From: Xenoacremonium recifei
Taxonomy: Eukaryota; Ascomycota; Sordariomycetes; Hypocreales; Nectriaceae
Direction of reading: 5' to 3'
DNA length: 64,000 nt
Assembly (NCBI GenBank): GCA_012184525.1
Contig: WOFQ01000006.1
Location: 981,340-1,045,339, forward strand
The translations under genes and the position numbers were made by a program. The notes below the pieces were generated by a model. That model was not told where the DNA came from and made no database searches. It saw nothing but the letters and a program-made list of their open reading frames with translations. This document shows, piece after piece, positions 45,816 to 57,211 of this stretch; the first letter of the stretch is position 1; every line of letters begins with the position of its first letter.

Positions 45816-47497
45816 TCTGAATGATTTGAAATGAGATGCGACGATAAAAAGTCAGTGGATTGGGCTGGATGGGCAGCTGGGAAGAGCGAAGGCAGCGGGT
45901 GATGATGATGAAAGTTGATGGTGAAAGTCCAACGTTGGGGGGTGGGCTGGGCTTTTGTATCCGGGCGCGCTGGCTGGCTGGGTTACTGATTGCCTGGGGC
46001 CACGCGCGTGTGGTAGGAAGAATCACCCATACCGTGCCTGGTAGTGAGGGGGGGTGGGCCTGCAGGGCAGTCCAGCGCGTCACTGGCCCGAGCGCCCAGC
46101 TGCAAAAGCAAGCTGGGTCTTGTCTCTGCCCTTTTTTTCCCGGCCAAAAAATAAATCGCGTTGAAGGGTGTCCGATTTTTTTGATTGGTCGACAGCCCTC
46201 GGGATCCCACTTCTCCTTCAAATAACGTCGAGTGGCGCACAGCGCCCAGCCACACGTGATAACGGACCTCCAGAGAGTGAGGGAGAAGGGTTCTTGACTG
46301 TGGCGGAAGGCATTCATGTTTTCGCAGGAATCGAAGCATCATCGCGCCGACTCTGCACATGTGATTGTCCGCAAAGACAACCAGAAGTAAAGGGAATGAG
46401 AGTGCATTCTATTCCGTGTATCTATGCTCCCGGGGTATGGTCTCTGTGTATTATCCAGAGTTTGCTGTGTCGGCCCGTTCAGATCTTCAATCCGGAGGCC
46501 GGGTCTAGGTCACAGCTGCAGCTCCCGTCCGGAGAACTCTCCACAGGTCCCCACGCCGAATCTGGAGCTCTACCGGGCCCGATCTCCGTGATCCGGCACT
46601 TCTAGACATCTTACGGCGTCCTTGGACAGTTTAGGTGGACCAATAGATGTATTACAAGACATTCTACAAATATAGAATCGAATTTGAATTCATATGATAT
46701 ATGTCACGCATAGGTATATAACTCGACAAAACATGTACATTATGTGACATATAAACTCAATGGATATCAACTCAAGTTAGTGAAGCAAACCCATCCAACT
46801 TTGGATGGATGTGACAAGCATAGAATGAGAAAAAATAAGAACAAATTCATGTACAACATAAGATCACATGTAAACACCCGAGCCAATTTGGGAACTTACT
46901 GCATCATGCATGCAGTACGTATGGCAAATAGCGACAGAATATGCCTACCCAATAAATCAGGAGCTAGAAGGGGGGAAGAAAAAAAAAAGTGGTAGACGAA
47001 AGAGAAGAAAGAAAGGTTACTGATTGCCTTCAGTCCTCATCACCGACCCATGTTGCATTTCCCAAAGTGGGAAATTAAAACAACAGAAGGGCGGGAAAGT
47101 GGCAGGCAAAGGGGGAAAACGAGGAATTCAGCGACAAATCGAAGAGCTACGCGGGCGCGGGCGAGAGCGCAGTTTTATTTCCCTCCTAGGCCCGCTGATG
47201 CAAACGCGCCAGGGGTGGGCTTGTTTTTCTTTCTCAGGCGTCGCGAGTGGCCAATTTTCCCCAAAACTGCCTAGCGCCAAATCACGGTCGCGGCGCCCAG
47301 TGGGTGATCCGTGATCACGGTTGTTACGCGCCAAAAAGTACTTAACCTCTACGTCCCCGCCAGCTTGAGCTCTCCCACTTCAACTCAACAATCGTCATTA
47401 TCTCGACTCTCCATCATCACGCAGCATCCATCTCAGCGGAAACGCATCTCTCATCTCACTCAACCACTTTTTCCCAACCCTTCAACCAACCCTCAAA
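45816..47497. promoter_or_regulatory. Divergent H2B-H2A promoter region
   Basis: These 1.68 kb separate the histone start codons. Two perfect GCGCCAAA sequences (47274-47281 and 47328-47335) lie 224 and 170 bp before the H2A ATG and match the E2F/MBF-type consensus. A CCAAT box in reverse orientation (GATTGGTC, 46183-46190) lies 370 bp before H2B. The centre (46640-46990) is A/T-rich. Which factor acts here is inference from general S-phase histone control. Confidence 0.5.
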
Positions 47498-48054
47498 ATG
47501 ACTGGCGGCGGCAAATCTGGCGGCAAGGCCTCTGGCTCCAAGAACGCTCAATCGTAAGTCCTTCCATCGCGATCGCATCTATCCGCGTCGACTTGGCACT
47601 CGAAATGAGTCGTCGATCTGGAGCCATTCAAATGATTGTTGACTGACTTCTATTGTAGCCGTTCATCTAAGGCCGGTCTCGCGTTCCCCGTCGGTCGTGT
47701 TCACCGTCTCCTCCGAAAGGGCAACTACGCCCAGCGAGTTGGTGCTGGTGCTCCCGTCTACCTGGCTGCTGTCCTTGAGTACCTGGCTGCCGAAATTCTC
47801 GAGTTGGCTGGCAACGCTGCCCGAGACAACAAGAAGACCCGTATCATCCCTCGTCATCTTCAGCTCGCCATCCGAAACGATGAGGAGTTGAACAAGCTTC
47901 TGGGCCACGTCACCATCGCCCAGGGTGGTGTCCTTCCCAACATCCACCAGAGTACGTCTCCTTGCCTATTCATCACGGTTCATCAGCTAACTAGTCAGAC
48001 CTTTTGCCCAAGAAGACCACCAAGGCTGGCAAGAACGCCAGTCAGGAGCTGTAA
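47498..48054 (+). CDS. HTA1: Histone H2A
   Basis: This is a core nucleosome histone. Exons are 47498-47553, 47659-47951 and 47999-48054, giving 134 residues. The sequence shows SRSSKAGLAFPVGRVHRLLR, the acidic-patch helix YLAAEILELAGNAARDNKK, and the docking region HLQLAIRNDEELNKLLGHV. The C-terminus NASQEL carries the SQ motif that is phosphorylated by ATM/ATR-type kinases after DNA breaks, so this is the fungal H2A.X-like major form. The two introns are in the positions usual for filamentous ascomycete H2A genes. Confidence 0.98.
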
Positions 48055-48540
48055 ATGGGTTAATTGGTTTTGTTTTAATTGCGATGGTTGGTTTGGGTTG
48101 TCATGACAAAGGGGTCACGGTTCAGGGTTCACACGGTTGCTTTTGACATTACTTGCGCGTTAGGGTTGTACTATAATCCCACGGCTGCTCATGAATGAGA
48201 ATACTTGAAACATCAATGCCAATGTCTACTATTTCCGTGTGATGCACAGTCCTGGTTTCTCTGCCTTCGCAAATATCCGTGGGTGTTGATGCGTCGGGAG
48301 AAGGGCGCTGAGTACAGATGTAGTCAATGCTCACTCTGGATTCGATGACGCTTGGGAAGCCGTTTTCGAGGCTCAGGGCCTAGGACGCATAATATTTGGA
48401 TCTCCCGTTCATTTATCGCCATGTTCGAAAGGACAGCCCATTCTACTCGGGTTCGGTTTCCGTTGTCAATTGCTTTGATTTCTAGTCAGATTATGTACAG
48501 TGTCCGCTCGCGCCGTCTCTTCGTTGATGTTCCACCCAGT
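48055..48540. other. Convergent 3' region H2A-complex I subunit
   Basis: These 486 bp lie between opposed stop codons. They hold 3' UTRs only; there is nothing else to support. Confidence 0.5.
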
Positions 48541-49086
48541 TTAATGTTTGTTAGAGTGATGAGGTGGTGCTGTGATATTGTCAGCCTTCAGCCTCCGCAA
48601 ATGTAAAAAGCCACTCACGGTCCAAGATGGGGCAAGGGAGGTTGCGCTCGTATTTCGATCCTTTTGCGATTGGTCAGTCTTCTTCGCTGCGATACGTCGC
48701 GATAGTAAGTATGACTTTACCTCCGGGTGCAGTTGGTGGAATGTAAGGATCAGGATGTTTCCAACCATCGAGCAGCTTCTCCGTTTCCGTCAACAGAGCC
48801 TGTGTGGGCAAGAGTCAGCGAGTTTCTCGATCGTTTGGGCCTGTCGTTGGCTCGTACCCTCTGTTGCCGGGGATCCGTGACATTGCGGTTTGCTTCGAAT
48901 AGTGAGCGAATATAGAGTGCTTGTCCTCGCCAGAGGTGTCGATACACAGCCCAATCGAGTGAGAGTTTCAGCGAACGCCGGTACAGTGATCTAAAATTAA
49001 ATATTCAGCTTGGGTTCTCGGTTCTCGCTCTGGTGACCTTTCTGCTGTCGTGAAGATACGTACAGGGCAGCTTGTCGCGTCGACAT
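48541..49086 (-). CDS. Complex I LYR subunit, NDUFB9/B22-like
   Basis: This is a small accessory subunit of mitochondrial NADH:ubiquinone oxidoreductase with an LYR motif. The gene is split into five tiny exons on the minus strand: 49086-49064, 48990-48858, 48799-48721, 48660-48619 and 48569-48541. They sum to 306 bp (101 residues), so no single open frame shows it. The protein begins MSTRQAALSLYRRSLKLSLD, with LYR at residues 10-12. It continues VYRHLWRGQALYIRSLFEAN, LLTETEKLLDGWKHPDPYIP, APGGSKYERNLPCP and ILDPPPPHH. These are the segments of B22 homologues, including the tail after the LYR helices. All splice sites are GT-AG and all phases agree. It is divergent from KGD2, another mitochondrial respiratory-metabolism gene. 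Confidence 0.93.
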
Positions 49087-50381
49087 GGTGGAGTTGAGGC
49101 CGGAGACTCGCGCACGCCTAGAGTCAGTGGATGAACTGCCTTTCGTGGCTAACAATGGAGCAAGTCCGGAGGGGGCTTTGATGTTGGCGTGCTGCCAATT
49201 GACGTCGTCCAGAGCTGGCTTGTCCCGTCGTTTGGAGGTTGAGCTTCTTCGGATTGAAGCTAATCACGAAAGCCCGGATTATTGCCTTGTGGCCTGGCAC
49301 CGGGGAATTTTCGGGACAAACATGGACCCACACTCAGTCGGGCCACTCAGCGAAACGGTATTACCACCTTCCCGTATTATGTAAGGTATGATCCCTTCCC
49401 TCATTCAAGCACCCTACCCTATATTTGCTGAATCATTTATATTAGAAGTGCATCTTTCCCTATTATTCAAGGCCCTTACCGTCTGGGTAAATTCGGCCTG
49501 TGTTTCTTTGGTTATTTGGGTTTGATTTTATCCATTTGCTTGTTTTCTGTCTTTTTTTGGTGATGTTTGCCCTTTTTCCGATATGTCTCTTGTGTGATAT
49601 GGATCTTTGCTTGAAAGCAGAACTAAAATGCAGGAGTTTCATCTTGTCCTTCACGCATTTCCTTCGATTAAGAGGCAACATGCGCACTTCCCATGAGACC
49701 TCGGTCAACACCTGACAAACTCAAACATGCACTACAGGATGAAGCGATATGCCCTCTCAACCATACGATGCTCTCGCGGGAAGAGGTGTCCCGTCCGTCC
49801 GCAACCGTGGAACCGGCCAGGGGGACTTACATGACCGAACATAGAAGGTCATAATGGAGTCAAGTTCCAGTATTGCCGAATAAGATACACAGGTACCCTG
49901 GTGTCACCGAGGAAAGTCAAGTACCTGGATACCTAGACCGTCGCTCAATCGACGGAATGAAGCTCCTGACAAGGACTTCACAAGGAGGGGAGTGTTCAGT
50001 CCATAGACAGGAACCACGGCCCGTCATACACCGACAAAGGCCAATGGAAAAGAACTCGATACCTTTAAGACAATTGCATAGCGTCATTCGAGGTACATTG
50101 CTTCCCGGCTTCGTATGAACGGGAGAAGCCGGCCCCCTGATTTTTTGCCGGCTAAGCCGCAGCAGTGGGCTCAGAAGAGCGGCTCGATCTGCCAGCTAAC
50201 CGGACACGTGCCTCCGGGTTACCTACAGCCACAGTACTGCGTGGCTAAGACCTGTCGGTACCTCGCCTAGCTTTGTCGCGACTTAAATCATCGAATCCAA
50301 GTTTTTATTCTCCTCAATCTTGACCACTTGTTCTCCTCCGCAACGCCCACAACAGCGCCCGAAAGCTACAGAGCAGCCACA
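49087..50381. promoter_or_regulatory. Upstream region shared by complex I subunit and KGD2
   Basis: These 1.3 kb lie between divergent starts of two mitochondrial genes. Short open frames occur, but none is supportable. A GGCACCGGGG-type and several GGTAC motifs occur; no known site is claimed. Confidence 0.35.
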
Positions 50382-51856
50382 ATGCTTTCAAGAGGAATTG
50401 CCACCGCCGTCCGCATGGCGCCAATGCGCCAGCTTCGGCCCCGAAGCCCTCTCGTCATGCTTCCGGCTATGATGCAGACGGTCCGCAGCTACGCCGATTC
50501 CGTGGTCAAAGTACCACAGATGGCCGAGTCCATCTCCGAAGGCACTCTCAGCCAGTTCTCCAAGAGCGTTGGTGACCACGTTGAGCAAGACGAAGAGATT
50601 GCGACCATCGAGACCGACAAGGTGAAGCTTCATCCCCCTACCAGGCAACACCCCCTGGCAAAGCAACAAGACGCGTTTGTTGACGTTCGTCCCGCAGATC
50701 GATGTCGCCGTGAATGCGCCAGAGGCTGGCATCATCAAGGAACTCCTTGTTGGTGAAGGTGACACCGTGGTTGTCGGTCAGGACATAGTCCGTCTGGAGC
50801 TTGGAGGAGCGCCTGCGGGCGGCGAGAAGGTCGAGTCTGCCCCCAAGGAGACTCCCAAGGAGGAGCCAAAGAAAGCCGAGACCGAATCAAAACCCGAGCC
50901 CAAGACGGAGCCCATCACCGAAACGAAACAAGAGAAACCTGCTCCTAGTAAACCCGAACCCGCGCGTCAGCCCGAGAAGAAGGAAACCAAGCATGAATCC
51001 CCAGCCTCTGCCGGCCCAACTCTCGGCAGTCGCGAGGAGCGCCGGGTATGTCTAAATGTTCTCCGAATGTTCAGCCTCACGGCGCCACTAATTCATGAAT
51101 AGGTCAAGATGAACCGCATGCGTCTACGAATTGCCGAGCGTCTTAAGCAGTCCCAAAACACCGCTGCTTCTTTGACTACCTTCAACGAGGTCGACATGTC
51201 CAACATCATGGAGTTTCGAAAACTCTACAAGGACGACATACTCAAGAAGACTGGTGTCAAGCTGGGATTCATGAGCGCATTTTCCCGTGCCTGCGTGCTG
51301 GCGATGCGAGACCTTCCTAGTGTGAACGCATCCATTGAGGGCCCTAATGGTGGCGACACCATTGTGTACCGAGATTATGTCGACATAAGCGTCGCTGTGG
51401 CCACCGAGAAGGGTCTGGTCACTCCTGTGGTTCGCAATGTCGAGGCTATGGATATGATCACGATTGAGAAGTCAATTGCAGACCTTGGAAAGAAGGTTAG
51501 TATACTCTTGGCCTGGTTCCTGACAGTACCCTTGAAAGCGACTAACTTGCATCTCATAGGCCCGTGATAACAAACTGACAATCGAGGATATGGCTGGTGG
51601 AACCTTTACAATCAGCAACGGTGGTGTCTTTGGTTCTTTGATGGGAACCCCAATCATCAACCTCCCACAGAGCGCAGTCCTTGGCCTCCACGCGATCAAG
51701 GAGCGACCCGTTGCCGTCAACGGGAAGATAGAGATCCGGCCCATGATGTACCTGGCTCTTACTTATGACCACCGCTTGTTGGACGGCCGAGAAGCTGTGC
51801 AATTCCTCGTAAAGGTGAAGGAGTATATCGAGGACCCTCGACGCATGCTCCTGTAA
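50382..51856 (+). CDS. KGD2: Dihydrolipoamide succinyltransferase (E2 of 2-oxoglutarate dehydrogenase)
   Basis: This is the core of the mitochondrial 2-oxoglutarate dehydrogenase complex, transferring succinyl to CoA. Exons are 50382-50621, 50698-51045, 51103-51495 and 51560-51856, giving 425 residues. The first 38 residues (MLSRGIATAVRMAPMRQLRP and on) are a mitochondrial targeting signal. The lipoyl domain contains the lipoylated lysine in ATIETDK, residue 80, with intron 1 directly after this codon. A Lys/Pro/Glu-rich linker (residues about 120-190) lacks a clear E3-binding domain, as is normal for this E2. The catalytic domain has MRLRIAERLKQSQNTAASLT, with the active-site His-Arg-x-x-Asp-Gly in TYDHRLLDGREAV. 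The E3 subunit LPD1 is at the left edge of the window. Confidence 0.97.
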
Positions 51857-53502
51857 GGGCCTGCTTGCAAATACTTATCTAGCCGAACAATGTTCTATGG
51901 GCTCGAAACGAGGCGGTAGGGTCATCTGATCCTTGAGTGTTCATTTGTCACTACTACTCTGGATGTACAATAGAGTTTTGAGGCATGGGGCGTTTCTCAT
52001 TGTAGACTGCAGCGCCTGGTTCTTCGTCGACCAGCGCCTGCTTAGGTAGCTGTCTGTTCAGGACTCAGGCAAATAAATCATGGCGGATGGCATGTAATGG
52101 CAGCTTTGTAATTTTCATCACTTTTGGTCTAGCTCATCATCTTTATTGTGAAAGGTCGGTAATATCATCTGATGACGACGAAGCTTGGGAGTGTTCTGTC
52201 TCTGAGTTGGATAACCCCAAGGTCCTAACTTGGATTGAAGGGTCAGCTGAGAAGTGACCTACAAACATCCCGTAAACCAAGACGAAAGATTGGCTAACTC
52301 GGCTCAAGTCCAGTTTCGAAGCCGGGCTTCGGCAGTTGCCCCTCCGCCGACGCTGCCGAACTAGTTGATGCAGAGTTAAGTTCGCCTTTGCGCAGATGTG
52401 TGCAATGCTGATGTTGAGGGCCTTATTCCCCGTCGGCCATCTTGTCGTTTCCTATGTAGGAAAACTTTGGAACCCTTTGATGGTCAAGGAGGGTCAGCTT
52501 GAGGGAAAATATCGGGGAGTCTTGGTTGACATCGGAACAAGATGTCCGTAAAGTTTCGTGCCTGTAACGTAAACCTTCAACATGTATGTAGCCATCTTGC
52601 TGCACGAGAAAATATTGTGGTGGTAGTTGGTGAGCAATCTAATCCTCGCCTGCGACGTCTGCGAGGCGTTGAAGGCATGCTCTTCCATGGCATGATCTAT
52701 TTGAACAGTGCCTTAACCATCATCCAGTACCATTGGGAATATTACCAATCATACACCATGGGTACCAGTGAGCCTAATCCTTTAGTGGCGGCTTCCTTTT
52801 ACCGATGCCCTCGCCCGCTGCTCGCAAGTAGAACGGGCACTTCGGCGCTAAATTATAATAAACATGGAATTTGGAGCAAATAAAATAACAGGCAATGTGA
52901 GAACTACCTTGTCTCGTGCTGCTTCGCAGATAATTAGTCGCTTTGGTATTCGGTACGGAGGAAAGTGATGTAAGCAAGCAAAGGGGACCGATGTCGGTGT
53001 TGTCGGGAAAACCGACTGTCGGAGGCGAGCTGAGACACATGCGTCTGATCCGAGGCAATGGGCCCCCGTGGATCGAAATCATCACAGCAACGGGAACACA
53101 GGTGACTCGCTGAAGAGAATGATTGTGTTAAGGCGTTTCCTCCCTTAATACCACGCGAGTTGTGTATACGGCGAGTAAGAATCACTTTACCTGGACAAGC
53201 ACTGCGCGCATCACAAAATTAGACGCGGTAAAGGGTGACTCGGGCCAATTGAGCGATAAATCACGTACGCGTTGTTCTAAAAAATTGGATATAAATTTCT
53301 ATAGAAAGGTCGAAAGATCTTGTATTCGTACTGTTGAACGCTTGCAAAGGTGATTTAAGGAGATTGTTTCGTAGTCGGCCATGAGAAATTGCAGTGGTTG
53401 GCGCCTGAAATATTGTCGCTGGTGGTTGTTCGAGATGACGGACGTTGCGCTGTCGACGGGAGCGCGTTAGAAGCCGCCGTTCTTCCTTCTGCAGACGTCC
53501 GC
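51857..53502. other. Intergenic region downstream of KGD2
   Basis: This 1.65-kb region has no gene I can support. Short open frames near 52423-53085 on both strands show no domain and no splice partners. The stretch probably contains the KGD2 3' UTR. Confidence 0.45.
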
Positions 53503-53760
53503 TCATGCCCGCCAGGCTGCGATGTTTCCCAATATTCCCCGGAGCCCTCGGGGGCTTTCGTCATCGATGAGTCGCATAGTCGGGGCCTGAGTATCTGGCT
53601 TGCTTTCGACTGCGCTCAGCACCCGGAGGTGTTCCTTCTTCAAGGCCTCGAAGCCGTCGTCGAGTTGCTTGTGCCACGGGTAAAGAACGCCCACCTGGAA
53701 TCCCAGAGCGGAGCTGGCGATGACAAAGTTGGTGACGGAAATGGCTCTCGTGATGAACAT
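53503..53760 (-). CDS. Small single-pass membrane protein, probably mitochondrial, unassigned
   Basis: This is a single-exon open frame of 85 residues. It begins with MFITRAISVTNFVIASSALG, continuing FQVGVLYPWHKQLDDGFEAL. It has one hydrophobic helix (residues about 6-27) directly after a short basic start, then a helical charged region. This resembles small fungal inner-membrane or assembly proteins, but I cannot name the family. The ATG has A at position -3. The tail (PRGLRGILGNIAAWRA) contains Arg/Gly. It lies in a 5.3-kb gene-poor region, so I consider it a candidate that needs homologues. Confidence 0.5.
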   Translation of the reverse strand: MFITRAISVTNFVIASSALGFQVGVLYPWHKQLDDGFEALKKEHLRVLSAVESKPDTQAPTMRLIDDESPRGLRGILGNIAAWRA

Positions 53761-56700
53761 CGTGACGGATAGGGCGTTTCTGTTCTTTGTTTGTATACAA
53801 TCCTTTTTTTTTTCCTTGGGCTGTGAAGAGAGAAGAGAAGGATTCGGCGTTTCGGAATGTTGACTCTGCGTCAGGACGGGGTTTCCTCCGAGTTCGTACG
53901 AAGACTCGTACCCACTAAGCTAAAACCCCTTCGGCCGAGGTCCGGCAGGCACGAATAGCGCCGCCGCAACGTGCAGAACTGCATCGAGGCCTCCAGCAGG
54001 AAGAAGGATTTATTGCCACCAAATTTCTGGGCGAACTGTGGCGTTACTCGCCATCGAGTCCAGACCTCGGGTTGCGAAGTAGCTGTGGGGGCATAGGAAG
54101 AGATGGAGATGCACATTCTCGAGTCTTCTGGTGCCGCGACGTTCATTGGGGACGAAACATTCGACTTAGGAACCACACAGCAAGGACACTCCTGCGTCGG
54201 TCATCATACCGCCCGGAAGCCTTTGAAGGCGGATTAAATACATGGAATCGCCTGTGGCAGACTCTCCACCAAAGAATGCTTGGGCGTCTCCCGGCCACCC
54301 ATCCGCGGCCTTCTAGCAACGAGGATAGATGCGGGATGGAGTCTCCGTTGCGAAAGATTGAACTACAATATGCTGAAGATGAAAAGATCGCCGCATTTCT
54401 CGTGACGTGTGGTGTGTCGGTTGCGATCACATTTGCCCGTTCAAGGGGTATATTCGATGTGAACCGGAGATTCCTCGACACAACTAGGCTTTGAGCCGAT
54501 CGCACAGTAGCTGCGACATGTCAATTTCTTATGTTAATATTTTCAAGTACACCAAGTTCTTTTATTTATATATATGTATGAGTATGTGTGTGTGTATACT
54601 GTTGTTCTATTTTGTCTTATTTTCTTTTCTTTTCTTTCGTTGGAGACGGCTTCTCAACGCGCCAAATGAAGCGCCAGCAGCCTCATGAATAAAAATGCCT
54701 GAACATCTCTGGTAAAATAACATAACCCTCAGCTAGAGAGATCAGAAGTATACATCCGTGCCATGTCCGTGCAACGTTCAAGCTTGTGTAAACACACAAT
54801 TGGACCGATGGGTCGCCGGCAGCAGCAGCACAGGAAGCCGGGGCTTACCAGATCAGACTTCTGGGCAATTCATATAGAAATCTGCGTCCCCGAGGACTAC
54901 ACAGATGATGCCAAGCACGCCAAAAGAATGAGATGGTATCTGCAGGCGGCAAAGATGTGACAATGCTTAGAGGCCCCGATTGGAACACATTCTTTTTTGC
55001 TTTGGGTTATGCGCCCCTTCGGCCTCAAGAACACCAAAAGCAGTCATCGTTCGTTTTGGAAAAGAAGCGCAGGTCTCTTCAGAGCGAATATTGACATATA
55101 TTCTTTTTCACGTCATGGAACGCTTTATTCCATTGCGTTCGGTATACTCACAAAGACCCAAGCTTCAAATGCGGAAACGTCAGAGTCTCGATACACCGGT
55201 ACCATTATCGTAATTACACATTGCTGGTAAGTGACGTTCAAACAACACAGCAGACATCATAACTCGACGCGATTAGGAGATCTGCCAACGGAATTATTCC
55301 CCCTTCCCTGCCCACAAAGGCCGGGGCGCCGTGCCGGAGGTGGTGCTATGGACTGCTCTCATTAGCGCTGGGACAGGGCTTTCCATCGCGATTTGAGAAT
55401 TTGTGAGACACATAGATGCGCATTTGACTAGCGCATGTATGTGATAATGCGAACCGAAGGGAGGAGTCTGGAGGTCGTGGAATAGCTACAACGAAGTTCA
55501 CATTCAATGCACAACTAGCGATGGAACACCTCTTGCAGTTGTTCAACTCGGTTCGGACTGATGGCATGGGCTCATTGAGAAACATATCCTTTATCAATAA
55601 GCTCAATTCAAAGTTAGAAAGTCATCGAGACCAGTATGTTGAGGCAACGGTGTGGTTATTATGGACTGCCTGGCCAAGGACCTCCGATTTGGTATAAAAA
55701 TCTGAGCTTCTACTATTGCGGAGAAAGCACCGACCAAAATTTCACTCGATTACCCAGAAGCAGGTCAATATAAACACTTGTTCTTGTAACTGGGGAAAAA
55801 TGCGGTGTATAGCAGACGCGGTTCACGAGCAGGGCAAAATGAGAGACTGTGTGTTCGCTATCTAGCGTATTCATATAATGTGTCTGGATTTGAGGGGCTG
55901 TTGGGCGCACATGAAGAGCATGACATTCTGCATTCGCACTGTTAGCGTGTCATGCAATGCAGGATCTCTGATTATACATCGGGCCACATCCAGTCTCAAG
56001 CGACGCTTCTCTCCGCCAAACTTTTCCGCGGAGTTCCCGCGCACGCGGGATAACGTACATGGAAGAGAAAATAATGAGACTTAATATCCAGTATGACTTC
56101 AATGCATCGTTGAAGTCTTAATCTGCCGCGACAAAGAAGTGAGCCAAGACCTGATGAGAGTTCGTTTATACAGCTGTGGGAGGTTTTAGTCAAGATAGTC
56201 CCGCGATAACAGAGTACTGAGAAGTCTTTTGACTGGAAAGGGGGAAGGGGAGACATCTGAATGGAAGCTGACATGGGAGCTGAAATGTAAAGGAGACTGT
56301 TCTTGCCGTTCATCCGGCGTACCATAATAACTACTTTGGAAGATCCTGACCATTAAACACTCTTTACGTATACTTCAGTCCCGCTTCCAAGTGCATATCT
56401 GACTGCGACATATACTCCAGGCGCGATAACCTGGATGTCCTCGACCTCCCGTAAACGGTACTGAATCTAACGTTCACGATAACCCTGAGCCTTGTGACTG
56501 GAAAGGTCTTACCTGAACGACAAATTATTTACCGTAAATGTAATGTTTTCCGTCCTGCATACCACCACACCTCTCATCCTGCATCGCTTAACTACCGACC
56601 TACCTAGGTAGGTAAGAATCTCTGGATGTCAGTCCGGTCATCGGCGCATGTCAGCGACTTCGTTCGAGAAAGGCATCGAGGCAACACAGTGTTACAGGTG

Positions 56701-57211
56701 CACCTGGCGCCTGTGATCTGTTCCTCGTCGTGCTTCAACCCGAAAGAAGAATCAAAATCCCTAGGCGCAAAGTCATTGGAGGATGGCACTTCGTGGTCTA
56801 GGTATCTCAATACTTGAAGTTACCTTAGATTGCTGAGGCGGGTGTTGAAATAGATCCCGTCCCGGTCTTTGTGCTTGTGGTGGGGGGGCAAATGCCCCGC
56901 ACTCGGAACAGTCTTGACGTGTGACTCCCACGAGGCGGGGAGCGGCAATCGGCGGCTCTTCAAACTCTGACTCGATGGAGGGGTGACTCAGCTTCTTCTG
57001 CCCGACCCCGCCGTCAATCCTCTTTTTCCTATTCTTTCTTGGATTGACTGATCGTTCATACTCAGGATTTTTAATTTGCATTCTTCTCCTCGCCCGCACG
57101 GCTCTCGCCACTTGAATTATCGACCTCGCGTAACCCATCTGTCACAAGTCAACACCTACCAAACAGCCACAAAGGCACGATTGCGCTTCTTGCGCTCGAC
57201 CTTCTTTCAAG
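53761..57211. other. Gene-poor region upstream of 2-isopropylmalate synthase
   Basis: This 3.45-kb stretch holds only short open frames (maximum 140 codons at 54072-54494) with no recognisable domains. Highlights are a T/A-rich tract with GTATGTGTGTGTGTAT at about 54580, the perfect 16-bp palindrome ACCTACCTAGGTAGGT (56598-56613), and a CCG-N4-CGG motif (56449-56458) that could be a Leu3-like site. The last 200 bp are probably the LEU4 promoter and leader. Confidence 0.45.
56449..56458. promoter_or_regulatory. CCG-N4-CGG motif upstream of 2-isopropylmalate synthase
   Basis: The sequence CCGTAAACGG matches the everted-CGG arrangement bound by Leu3-type zinc-cluster regulators of leucine synthesis. 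It lies 754 bp before the ATG. The central bases differ from the best yeast site, and such a motif is expected by chance about 15 times in 64 kb, so this is weak. Confidence 0.2.

Noticed and set aside
49740..49830. Possible dispersed 5S rRNA (a short CCCGTCCG stretch resembled it)
   Set aside because: The remaining 5S sequence and its internal control region are absent.
53389..53772. 127-codon plus-strand frame overlapping the small membrane-protein ORF
   Set aside because: The minus-strand frame has a better membrane-protein character; this one has no domain.
54072..54494. 140-codon plus-strand frame in the gene-poor region before LEU4
   Set aside because: No recognisable features or splice partners.
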